Of a stretch of 64,000 nucleotides of DNA, positions 9,816 through 18,772 are shown one piece after another. The notes beneath the pieces were generated by a model. It saw nothing but the letters and a program-made list of their open reading frames with translations. It had not been told where the DNA came from and did not search any database. The position numbers and the translations under genes were made by a program. Source of the stretch: Rugamonas aquatica (lineage in GTDB: Bacteria; Pseudomonadota; Gammaproteobacteria; Burkholderiales; Burkholderiaceae_D); the NCBI RefSeq assembly GCF_009380215.1, contig NZ_WHUG01000004.1, forward strand, positions 62,001-126,000, written 5' to 3'. Positions within the stretch are counted from its first letter, which is position 1. The number at the start of each line of letters is the position of its first letter.

Positions 9816-12185
9816 ATGCAACAGAATAAACTGGCCGCCGCCGTCGCAGCGGCATACGGACTCCTGCTGGTCGCCGCCGCTCCGGCGCAGGCGCAGAGCG
9901 CTGCGGCGCTGGGTGTATCGGCCGTCTCCGGCGCCGCCGCTGAAACGGCTGCCGCAGAGGGTGCCGCCGATCCGGCAGCGACCACCGCCGCAGCAGCCGA
10001 TGCATCGCTGGAAGTAGTGGCCCGCGTCACTGTTTCCACGCGCCGCCGCAACGAGACTTCGCAGAGCGTGCCGACCTCGATGAGCGTACTCGACAGCAGC
10101 GCGCTGGAAGGCAACCGCGTCTACCGCGTGCAGGATTTGCAGCAACTGCTGCCCAGCACCACCGTCAACTACGTCCATGCCCGCCAGATGAGCTTTGCCG
10201 TGCGCGGCCTCGGCAACAACCCGGCCAGCGACGGGCTGGAAGGCAGCGTCGGCGTCTATCTGGACAACGTCTACCTGGCCCGTCCCGGCATGGCCGCCTT
10301 CGATGCGCTGGACATTCAGCAACTGGAACTGCTGCGCGGCCCGCAAGGCACGCTGTTCGGCAAGAACACCACCGCCGGCGTGCTCAACATCACCACCAAG
10401 CAGCCCACCTTCCGCACCGAGAACAGCGCCCAGCTGTCGCTCGGCCAGCAGGATTATGTGCAGGCCAAGGCCGTGATCTCGGGCGCGTTCTCGGACACGG
10501 CGGCCGGCCGCATCTCCGCCTACAAGACGCACGAAGGCGGCTACATCACCAACGTCTACAACAACAGCAAGGTGCAGGGCGGCGACCGCGAAGGCGTGCG
10601 CGCCCAGTTGCTGCTGGAGCCGAACAACAAAGTGAGCGCGCGCCTGATCGCCGACTACAACGTCGAGGACTCCAACAACGGCACGCTGATCTTCTACAGC
10701 GCCGGCCCGAGTGGCAAGTTCCTGACGCAGGCCGCCGCCGTCGGCGGCCACCCGATCACCGATCCGACCAAGCGCGCAGTGAATCTGGACAGCGGCTCGC
10801 ATGTGGACGTGCATCAGGGCGGCGTCTCCGGCGAGGTCAACTGGAAGCTGGACAACGACTACAAATTCACCTCCATCAGCGCCTACCGCTTCTGGAACTT
10901 CACGCCGCACAACGACGACGGCCTCGACGTGCCGATCACGCTGAACGTGGGCGCCTCGGCGCGGCACCGCCAGTTCACGCAGGAAGTGCGCCTGGCGACG
11001 CCGCTGGGCCAGCCGGTGGAATCGGTGCTGGGCGCGTACTACTACTATCAGAACCTGGACAACGTCAGCTTCACCTACAACGGCCCGCTGGCCGACAAGT
11101 TCAACGCCACGCCGGCCGGCGCCTGGAGCAATGTGACCAGCATCGGCAACGGCCACCTGCGCGTCAACAGCTACGCCCTGTTCGGCCAGTCGATCTGGCA
11201 CATCGATCCGAAGTGGGACTTGACCGGCGGCCTGCGCGCTACCTATGAAGACAAGATCGCGCAAGTGACGCGCGACGCGCCGATCGGCGGCGCAATCGTC
11301 AGCGGCCCGGCGCTGGCCTCGCGCACCGCCCGCTACGGCGTCTACAACTCGGGCGACGTTCACCTGAACAACCTCAGCCCGTCGGCGCTGGTGACGCTGG
11401 CCTACAAGGTCGATACCGATGTGTTGGCCTTCGGCAGCATCTCGCACGGCGAGAAATCGGGCGGCATCAATCTGTCGGTGCCGGGCGCGGCGGGCGTCGC
11501 TTCGCTCAAGGTCAACAACGAGAAGGCCAACAACCTGGAGCTGGGCATCAAGAGCAATCTGCTGGAGCGCCGCGCACAAGTCAATTCCAGCCTGTTCTGG
11601 AACGAGGTCAAGGGCTATCAGAGCAATGCCTACGATCCGGTCAGCGCCACGTCCTACCTGACCAACGCCGGCAATGTGCGCAGCCGCGGCCTGGAGCTGG
11701 ACACCAGCTTCGTCGTGGTGCGCGGCTTCACGCTGGGCGCCAACGGTTCGTTCAACGACGTCAAGTACAAGGAGTACAAGAACGCGCCGTGCCCGAGCGA
11801 GCGTCCCGGTGCTTCGTGCGACCTGTCCGGCCGCGCCGCGCTGGTCAATGCGCCGCGCTGGATCGGCAATCTCAGCGCGCAGTATGCGCGCACGCTGGAG
11901 GCCAACGTGGAAGGCTACGCCAACGTGAATTATGCCTACCGCAGCGGTACTTACGGTACGCTAGACGCTTCCGAGTACTCGCGCATTCCCGCCTACAGCC
12001 TGACCAATCTGTCGGCCGGCGTGAAAGTGAAAAACGGCCAGGCCCGTTGGGATATTTCGGTCTGGGCCAAGAACGTGTTCGACAAGACTTACTACACCAG
12101 CACCTGGAACACCAGCCCGAGTGCTTATAACGCCGTGATCGGAACGCCTCGCCAGGTTGGCGTGACCGCCCGCGCAGACTTTTGA
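9816..12185 (+). CDS. TonB-dependent outer-membrane receptor
   Basis: A 789-residue protein with a signal peptide ending at AQAQS (about residue 28). An alanine-rich linker, a plug domain (VTVSTRRRNETSQSVPTSMSV, then LRGPQGTLFGKNTTAGVLNI) and a long beta-barrel follow. The last residue is Phe, as expected for outer-membrane assembly. The plug and barrel resemble receptors of the sphingomonad/xanthomonad type rather than siderophore receptors. The start at 9816 has GGAAGA upstream; in-frame codons before it lack a signal. Lying between an arylsulfotransferase and a sulfatase, it probably imports a sulfated aromatic or similar ligand; the ligand is inferred from context only. Confidence 0.9.
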   Translation: MQQNKLAAAVAAAYGLLLVAAAPAQAQSAAALGVSAVSGAAAETAAAEGAADPAATTAAAADASLEVVARVTVSTRRRNETSQSVPTSMSVLDSSALEGNRVYRVQDLQQLLPSTTVNYVHARQMSFAVRGLGNNPASDGLEGSVGVYLDNVYLARPGMAAFDALDIQQLELLRGPQGTLFGKNTTAGVLNITTKQPTFRTENSAQLSLGQQDYVQAKAVISGAFSDTAAGRISAYKTHEGGYITNVYNNSKVQGGDREGVRAQLLLEPNNKVSARLIADYNVEDSNNGTLIFYSAGPSGKFLTQAAAVGGHPITDPTKRAVNLDSGSHVDVHQGGVSGEVNWKLDNDYKFTSISAYRFWNFTPHNDDGLDVPITLNVGASARHRQFTQEVRLATPLGQPVESVLGAYYYYQNLDNVSFTYNGPLADKFNATPAGAWSNVTSIGNGHLRVNSYALFGQSIWHIDPKWDLTGGLRATYEDKIAQVTRDAPIGGAIVSGPALASRTARYGVYNSGDVHLNNLSPSALVTLAYKVDTDVLAFGSISHGEKSGGINLSVPGAAGVASLKVNNEKANNLELGIKSNLLERRAQVNSSLFWNEVKGYQSNAYDPVSATSYLTNAGNVRSRGLELDTSFVVVRGFTLGANGSFNDVKYKEYKNAPCPSERPGASCDLSGRAALVNAPRWIGNLSAQYARTLEANVEGYANVNYAYRSGTYGTLDASEYSRIPAYSLTNLSAGVKVKNGQARWDISVWAKNVFDKTYYTSTWNTSPSAYNAVIGTPRQVGVTARADF

Positions 12186-12198
12186 TTGGAGACCATGA

Positions 12199-13614
12199 AT
12201 GACGAATAACAACCGCCGCCGCGTCCTGAAATCCCTGCCTGCGCTGGCGCTGGCCGGCTACCTGCCGAACGGCCTGGCCGCCGGCAAGGACCAGCCCAAC
12301 ATCATCTTCATCCTGGCCGATGACCTGGGCCACGCCGACCTGGGCGTCTACGGCCAGACCGATTTCCGCACGCCCAACCTGGACAAGCTGGCGGGGCAGG
12401 GCATCCGCTTCACGCAGGCTTACGCCAACTCGGCCGTATGCTCGGCCACGCGCTTCGCGCTGATCACCGGCCGCTATCAGTACCGCCTGCGCGGCGGGCT
12501 GGAGGAGCCGATTGCCGGCGCCTCCGACACGCTGGGCCTGCCGCGCACGCATCCGACGCTGCCGTCGCTGCTGAAGAAGCAGGGCTACGGCACGGCGCTG
12601 ATCGGCAAGTGGCACCTGGGATATCTGCCGACCTTCGGCCCGCTGAAGAGCGGCTACGACAGCTTCTTCGGCAACTACGGCGGCGCTATCGACTACTTCA
12701 CGCACAAGCCGGGCGTGGGCCCGCAGGTGAAGGAGGATTTGTACGAGGGCGAAGTGCCGGTGCATCAGATCGGCTACTACACCGATCTGCTGGGCGCGCG
12801 CGCGGTGGACTTCGTGCAGAAGCAGCAGGCCGGCAAACCCTTCCTGCTGTCGCTGCATTACACGGCGCCGCACTGGCCGTGGGAAGGTCCGGGCGACGAG
12901 GCTATCTCTCGCGATATCGACAACATCTTCCATTACGATGGCGGCGACCTGGCCACGTATGGCCGCATGGTCGAATCGCTGGACGCGTCGATAGGCCGCG
13001 TGCTGAAGGCGCTGGAGGACAAGGGGCTGGCGGAGAACACCATCGTCATCTTCACCAGCGACAACGGCGGTGAGCGCTTCTCGAAGACCTGGCCGCTGAC
13101 GGGGCAGAAGACCGAGTTGCTGGAGGGCGGCATTCGCGTGCCGGCCATCGTGCGCTGGCCGGCCAAGATCGCGGCGGGGCAGGTGTCGGAGCAGGTGGCG
13201 ATCAGCATGGACTGGCTGCCGACCTTGCTGGCGGCGGCAGGCGGTGCGCCCGATCCCGCGTATCCGACGGACGGCCGCAACCTGCTGCCACAATTGCTGG
13301 GCCAGGCCGCGCCGCAGGAGCGCACGCTGTTATGGCGCTACAAGTCCAACGCGCAGCGCGCTATCCGCTCGGGCAATTGGAAGTATCTGAAAATCGGCGG
13401 CAACGAGTTTCTGTTCGACGTGGTCAAGGACCAGCGCGAGCGCGCCAACCTGGCCAAGCGCCATCCTGAAGTGTTCGCGAAGCTGAAGTCGCAATGGGAA
13501 CAGTGGAACCAGGACATGCTGCCGATCACCGCCGACGTGCGTACGCATGGCGTCAGCGGCAAGGTGCAAGCGGACCGCTACGGCGTGCCGCCAGCGGGCA
13601 GCGTTAGCGAATAG
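12199..13614 (+). CDS. Sulfatase (Cys-type, Tat-type signal peptide)
   Basis: A 471-residue alkaline-phosphatase-superfamily sulfatase. The N terminus has a twin-arginine-like leader (NRRRVLKSLPALALAGYL). The metal-binding N-terminal motif is IIFILADDLGHADLGVYG. The active-site motif CSATRFALITGR has Cys81, which must be converted to formylglycine. GKWHLGYLP and the downstream FTSDNGGERFSKTWPLTGQK segment are also standard. Proposed role is hydrolysis of sulfate esters, with the receptor supplying substrate. The start is 13 bases after the receptor stop. It converges with, and overlaps by 11 bases, the GNAT gene. The maturation enzyme is not obvious in the window. Confidence 0.92.
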   Translation: MTNNNRRRVLKSLPALALAGYLPNGLAAGKDQPNIIFILADDLGHADLGVYGQTDFRTPNLDKLAGQGIRFTQAYANSAVCSATRFALITGRYQYRLRGGLEEPIAGASDTLGLPRTHPTLPSLLKKQGYGTALIGKWHLGYLPTFGPLKSGYDSFFGNYGGAIDYFTHKPGVGPQVKEDLYEGEVPVHQIGYYTDLLGARAVDFVQKQQAGKPFLLSLHYTAPHWPWEGPGDEAISRDIDNIFHYDGGDLATYGRMVESLDASIGRVLKALEDKGLAENTIVIFTSDNGGERFSKTWPLTGQKTELLEGGIRVPAIVRWPAKIAAGQVSEQVAISMDWLPTLLAAAGGAPDPAYPTDGRNLLPQLLGQAAPQERTLLWRYKSNAQRAIRSGNWKYLKIGGNEFLFDVVKDQRERANLAKRHPEVFAKLKSQWEQWNQDMLPITADVRTHGVSGKVQADRYGVPPAGSVSE

Positions 13615-14053
13615 GGTAGATGTAGAAAAAGTCGTCGTCACGCTCCCAGCCTTTGGACTCGTACAGCGCTTGCGCCGTGGCGTTGTCGTTGGCTGTGGAG
13701 AGCGCCAGGCGGATGGCGCCGACTTCTTTTGCAAAATCTACCGCCGCCGACAGCAGCCCGGCGCCGACGCCTTTGCGGCGCCCCAATTCGTTGACGAACA
13801 AGTCGTTCAGCACGTAAATCCGGCCGAGCGAGACGCTGGAGAAACTCGGATACAGCTGGGTAAAGCCGACCGGCTCCGCGCCGTCGTGGGCGATGAACAA
13901 TACCGATTCGCCGTGGTTGAATCGGTCCACCAGAAACTTCCTCGCCGCTGCTACATCGCTGTCGCGGCCGTAGAACTGGCGGTAGCCGTCAAACAAAACC
14001 GATAACGCTTCGATGTCGGAAAGCGCGGCCTGGCGGATGCTGATGTTGCTCAT
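13604..14053 (-). CDS. GNAT family N-acetyltransferase
   Basis: A 149-residue single-domain acetyltransferase. The acetyl-CoA-binding motif is in LGRRKGVGAGLLSAAVDFAK, preceded by the IYVLNDLFV strand and followed by the ALYESKGWERDDDFFYIY C-terminal part. The substrate is unknown; small GNATs of this form often act on polyamines, amino acids or drugs. AAGGA stands about 11 bases before ATG 14053. Its end overlaps the sulfatase gene head-on. It follows the SUMF1-fusion gene by 30 bases and may share its transcript. Confidence 0.9.
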   Translation of the reverse strand: MSNISIRQAALSDIEALSVLFDGYRQFYGRDSDVAAARKFLVDRFNHGESVLFIAHDGAEPVGFTQLYPSFSSVSLGRIYVLNDLFVNELGRRKGVGAGLLSAAVDFAKEVGAIRLALSTANDNATAQALYESKGWERDDDFFYIYPIR

Positions 14054-14083
14054 GCGGTGTTTGTCCTTTTAAATTGGTTTGAA

Positions 14084-16270
14084 TTAAAGCGCATCCTTGA
14101 CGCCTCGGAACCCCAGGCCGCCGGAGCGGTCCTTGGAGGGCGCCATCAGCAGGTACTTGCCGTGTTCATTGAGCTTGTAGGCTTGCGGGAAGTACCAGTA
14201 CGAGTCTTGCGGCTGGTAGTAGCTGCCGCCGCGCAGGATCGCTGTGCGGGTGTGTTCGTCGGCGAACTCGTTGGTCCACTGCCAGATATGGCCGACCATG
14301 TCTTCAACGCCGAACGGACTGGCGGCTTGCGGATGCTGGCCGACGCGCTCGGGCGGCGGCAGGTCGCGGCTCTTGGCTGGCGTCGGGACCATGGCGGCAT
14401 CCCACTCGTTACCCCAGGGGTAGAGCCGGCCATCGTTGCCTTGCGCCGCGTACTGCCATTCCCATTCATTCGGCAGGCGCTTGCCGGCCCAGCGCAGATA
14501 GGCGCGGGCGTCCTCCAGCGATACCCAGGTGACAGGACGATCTTCATCGCCGGCCTTGGGGCTGCCATGCTCCCAGTGCTTCAGGAAGTTATGGTCGTCC
14601 TTCGGGCGGTAGGCGCTGGCGGCGATGAACTGCTTGAACTGCGCATTGGTGACCGGATGCTTGTCGATGTAAAACGGTTTGATCGCGATCCGATGCAAGT
14701 GCCCGCGTCTGGCGGAGGATTCCCACGGATACTGCACATCCAGCCCCGGCTTGTTCTCGCCCTCGATTTCAATGCCGCGTACCTGGAAGTCGAACGTGGC
14801 GCCGGGTATCTTGACCATGCCGGCCGGCGCATTGCGGGCAGGCGCGGTCGCTTCGATCGGCGTCATCTTCTGCGGCAGCGGCGCCCATTCGTTCGAATAG
14901 GCGCGCAGCGGTTTGGCCGCTTGCTGCGCCAGTCGCTTCATGATGCTGTCCAACCCGGCAACTGGCGTATCGCGGTCGAGGCGCAGCACGGCGCCGTAGC
15001 CGTGCGGCTCCAACGGCATGCTCAGCTCGGCGTAGCCGTCGCGGATCAGCGCAGTGAGTTCCTTGCCGTTCCAGACATCGAAGTAGCGCTGCCCAGGCTG
15101 ATGCGGCACCCGCATGATGCTCTCGCTCACGCTCCAGTCGGTGCGATTGATGAGGGTCCACAGCGTCTTTCCGGCCAGCGGAAACTCGCTGGCGTAGACG
15201 CCGTAATGCAGCGTCGGCACATGCGGCCGCCAGTCGGCGCTGACGAGGTATTCGGGGAAAGCGCGGTAGATGCTGGAGATGCGGCGCATCGCCTCGCCAT
15301 CGCGTGGCGTGAACTGGTTCCACCAGCCCCAGACATTTTCCCAGCTCTCGATGCCGACGCCGTTGAAGAAGGCATCCTGCAGGATGTTGGTGCGGTCGGT
15401 CGCCCAGCGGTCGCATACGTGCACCATGTGGCGCGGTTCCAGCCACTTCCATTTGCTGACCAGTGGCACCAGCGAAGTCGGCCAGTAACCCCAGCTCTGC
15501 TGGTTGTAGGCCAGCATGGCGTCGCTCTTGAACGCCAGCTCGGGCTCCAGTGCGACCGGGTGGCCGGTGGCGTCGGAGGCGGTGCGGTATTCGATGGGCA
15601 GGCCATCCATCGTGTCGCCGTTGATGCCGTCCGCGCCGATCTCGGCCATCAGCGCGGCGGTGGCCTGGTGCATGCTGGCGCCGACATCGCGCGAGCCGGT
15701 ATCCCACGGCATGGTCGGGAAGAAGACCTTGACGCCGCGCGCATGGAAATCCTTGATGAGCTGGCGCACGCCGGGTATGCCGCCGGGCAGGTCGCGCACC
15801 ATGTCCCATTGGTTGCGGTTGTCGATGCCGATGTTGGGATAGACCGGCCACAGCAGCACGCTGTCGATGCCGCCATAGCGCCGTTCGAGGTCGTTCAGGT
15901 AGCGCTCGACGGTGTAGCGGCCGGCAACCGGGTCGTACAGATAGCGGTCCTCGACCATCGCCTGCGGCTGCACGAAATTGCGCTGGGTCCAGCGCAGTTC
16001 AGGGCGGCGGTATTGCGCGTCGTCGTAGTCGATCTTGGCCAGCTGGGCGCTGCGCCAGGTACGCATCGCTTCCAGCCATGCGGCATGCTGGCCGTTGGGA
16101 TCGCGTTTCCAGTTGTTCAGGCGGGCGAGCCAGTCGGCTTCGCCCACGTCCTGCTGGTCGGGGCCGAGCAACTGGCTGCCCCGTACTTCGATCGCGATAG
16201 GTGCGGCGGTGGCAAGTGCGGCGCTCAGAAGCGCGGCCGCCAAGGCGATGCGTTTGGGTTGGGGCGCCAT
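14084..16270 (-). CDS. Secreted glycosidase-like/SUMF1 fusion lacking the FGE cysteines
   Basis: A 728-residue exported protein with signal peptide MAPQPKRIALAAALLSAALA. Residues about 60-460 look like a TIM-barrel glycosidase-like region (YGGIDSVLLWPVYPNIGID, GVKVFFPTMPWDTGSRDVG, ADGINGDTMDGLP). From about 480 onward a SUMF1/formylglycine-generating-type domain follows (KPFYIDKHPVTNAQFKQFI, RPVTWVSLEDARAYLRWAGK, LPNEWEWQYAAQG). In true FGE the RGGS segment is followed by two catalytic cysteines; here it reads RGGSYYQPQDSYWYFP with no Cys. It should therefore not mature sulfatases. Start 16270 overlaps the upstream TRIC stop as TGATG. Exact function is unknown. Confidence 0.8.
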   Translation of the reverse strand: MAPQPKRIALAAALLSAALATAAPIAIEVRGSQLLGPDQQDVGEADWLARLNNWKRDPNGQHAAWLEAMRTWRSAQLAKIDYDDAQYRRPELRWTQRNFVQPQAMVEDRYLYDPVAGRYTVERYLNDLERRYGGIDSVLLWPVYPNIGIDNRNQWDMVRDLPGGIPGVRQLIKDFHARGVKVFFPTMPWDTGSRDVGASMHQATAALMAEIGADGINGDTMDGLPIEYRTASDATGHPVALEPELAFKSDAMLAYNQQSWGYWPTSLVPLVSKWKWLEPRHMVHVCDRWATDRTNILQDAFFNGVGIESWENVWGWWNQFTPRDGEAMRRISSIYRAFPEYLVSADWRPHVPTLHYGVYASEFPLAGKTLWTLINRTDWSVSESIMRVPHQPGQRYFDVWNGKELTALIRDGYAELSMPLEPHGYGAVLRLDRDTPVAGLDSIMKRLAQQAAKPLRAYSNEWAPLPQKMTPIEATAPARNAPAGMVKIPGATFDFQVRGIEIEGENKPGLDVQYPWESSARRGHLHRIAIKPFYIDKHPVTNAQFKQFIAASAYRPKDDHNFLKHWEHGSPKAGDEDRPVTWVSLEDARAYLRWAGKRLPNEWEWQYAAQGNDGRLYPWGNEWDAAMVPTPAKSRDLPPPERVGQHPQAASPFGVEDMVGHIWQWTNEFADEHTRTAILRGGSYYQPQDSYWYFPQAYKLNEHGKYLLMAPSKDRSGGLGFRGVKDAL

Positions 16271-16908
16271 CAGTTCTTGTGATAGTGGACGTGCAGCTCG
16301 AACTTCCATGTGACCAGCCGCAGCACGGTGATGGTGGCGGCGCTGGCCCACAGCGCGAAGTCGTCGGAGACATCGGTGTACTGCAGGCCGATGTACATCC
16401 AGCAGCCGAAGAAGGCGCAGATGGCGTAGGGTTTGCCGTCGCGGAAAACCATCGGCACTTCGTTGCAGACGATGTCGCGCAGCACGCCGCCGAAGATGCC
16501 GGTGATGACGCCCATCATCGACGCGATGAACAGCGGCATATGCGCCGCCTGCGCCTGCGATACGCCGGCCACGGCGAACAAGCCGAGGCCGATGGCGTCG
16601 GCCACCACGATCAGACGTTCGGAAAGGATCTGGCGCAGGGTGCGCATCAGCGGGGCGGCGACCAGCGCCAGGATGAAGATCAGGATCGCGTATTCCTGGT
16701 GCAGCACCCAGAACAGCGGCCGTCGGTCGAGCAGGATGTCGCGCAGCGTACCGCCGCCGAACGCGGTGATGAAGGCCACCGTGAACACGCCAACCACGTC
16801 CATGCGTTTGCGGCGCGCCTCAACGAAGCCGGAAAACGCGCCCACCAGAATCGCGACAATCTCGATGACAGTGATCAGGGAAACGTGCGGAACAGGGACG
16901 TGCTTCAT
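16270..16908 (-). CDS. TRIC-type cation channel family protein (UPF0126/YicG-like)
   Basis: A 212-residue membrane protein with about seven hydrophobic helices. Two homologous halves each carry the family glycine motif, FGGGTLRDILLDRRP and FGGVLRDIVCNEVP. These match the bacterial TRIC/UPF0126 family of trimeric monovalent-cation channels in the inner membrane. ATG 16908 is preferred; a TTG at 16923 would add five residues and falls in an inverted repeat. Neither start has a clear ribosome site. The stop overlaps the next gene's start (TGATG), indicating an operon with the SUMF1 fusion, though a functional link is not evident. Confidence 0.87.
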   Translation of the reverse strand: MKHVPVPHVSLITVIEIVAILVGAFSGFVEARRKRMDVVGVFTVAFITAFGGGTLRDILLDRRPLFWVLHQEYAILIFILALVAAPLMRTLRQILSERLIVVADAIGLGLFAVAGVSQAQAAHMPLFIASMMGVITGIFGGVLRDIVCNEVPMVFRDGKPYAICAFFGCWMYIGLQYTDVSDDFALWASAATITVLRLVTWKFELHVHYHKN

Positions 16909-16913
16909 GTAGG

Positions 16914-16940
16914 CTACGAACAAGGTTGCAATGTTCGTAG
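16914..16940. promoter_or_regulatory. Perfect inverted repeat before the TRIC gene
   Basis: CTACGAAC (16914-16921) and GTTCGTAG (16933-16940) are perfect 8-bp arms around an 11-base loop. They sit immediately upstream of the proposed start. This could be a leader hairpin or an operator; no T run follows on either strand. Confidence 0.4.
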
Positions 16941-16989
16941 GTTAACATGACAAACAGACTACGTGTAATATTGTTTCTTAATTGGAACG

Positions 16990-17658
16990 TTAGCGGACAG
17001 GCTTGAGCGCGGCGCGCAGCAACACGATCAGCGCACCTTCGCCGCCTTCGGACGAACGCGCCTGGCAGAAGGCCACGACTTCTTCCTTCTGCACCAGCCA
17101 GCTGTGCACCATGGAGCGGAGCACCGGCTCCTGGCCCTTGGAGCCGAAGCCGCGGCCGTGGATCACACACACGCAGCGATGGTTGCGCATGGCCGACTTG
17201 CGCAGGAAATCGCCGATGGCGTCGCGCGCATCGTCGCGGCGCAGGCCGTGCAGGTCCAGCTCATCCTGCACCGGCCAGTGGCCCTTGCGCATCTTTTTCA
17301 CCACATCCGGGCCGACGCCGGGAGCGGCGTAGTTCAGCGACGGATCGTCTTCCAGGTAGTGATCGACTTCGAACAGGTCGGACAGCGACTCGCGCAACAC
17401 AGCCGCGTCGTCCTCGGCCTGCGTCAGCTTGCGGGCCGGCGCCGCGGGTGCGGCGGCCGACTTCGGCAGCGACGGCACATAGCGGTCCGACACCGGCATG
17501 CGCTTCACGCCGCCCAGGCTGGACTGGAAGATATTCGCTTCCACGGCCCGGGTTTTTTCCTGTTTGACGCGCTCGGCCTCGGCGGCCGCGCGCGTTTCAG
17601 CCTGTTCCTTGAGCTGCTTGCTCAGGGATTTCAGGTCGGCGAAGTCTTTCAAGCCCAC
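16990..17658 (-). CDS. Smr-domain (MutS2 C-terminal-like) nuclease family protein
   Basis: A 222-residue protein. The N-terminal third is charged and probably coiled-coil or disordered (SLSKQLKEQAETRAAAEAER). The C-terminal Smr domain carries DLHGLRRDDARDAIGDFL, then CVIHGRGFGSKG, then GGEGALIVLL, the residues of the small MutS-related endonuclease fold. Stand-alone Smr proteins cut or bind DNA or RNA, for example collided-ribosome mRNAs in E. coli SmrB; which role applies here is unknown. GTG 17658 is the start because AGGAG stands seven bases upstream, overlapping the trxB stop. Hence trxB and smr form an operon. Confidence 0.9.
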   Translation of the reverse strand: MGLKDFADLKSLSKQLKEQAETRAAAEAERVKQEKTRAVEANIFQSSLGGVKRMPVSDRYVPSLPKSAAAPAAPARKLTQAEDDAAVLRESLSDLFEVDHYLEDDPSLNYAAPGVGPDVVKKMRKGHWPVQDELDLHGLRRDDARDAIGDFLRKSAMRNHRCVCVIHGRGFGSKGQEPVLRSMVHSWLVQKEEVVAFCQARSSEGGEGALIVLLRAALKPVR

Positions 17659-17661
17659 GAT

Positions 17662-18639
<978 letters not shown>

Positions 18640-18772
18640 TTAGCAGGCAATGCAAGATTATAGTTCAAGCTGCGCATCAGGATGAATCGTCGGGCCAGTT
18701 GCAGCCCAGATGCCTTAGAATAGCCATATATAGATATTTCCTGACCGATAACATTGCAACACCTTTATACCT

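Noticed and set aside
14084..16270. Formylglycine-generating enzyme for the neighbouring sulfatase
   Set aside because: Both catalytic cysteines are absent after the RGGS segment.
14057..16282. 741-codon plus-strand frame opposite the SUMF1 fusion
   Set aside because: Antisense shadow; signal peptide, domains and operon overlap all support the minus strand.
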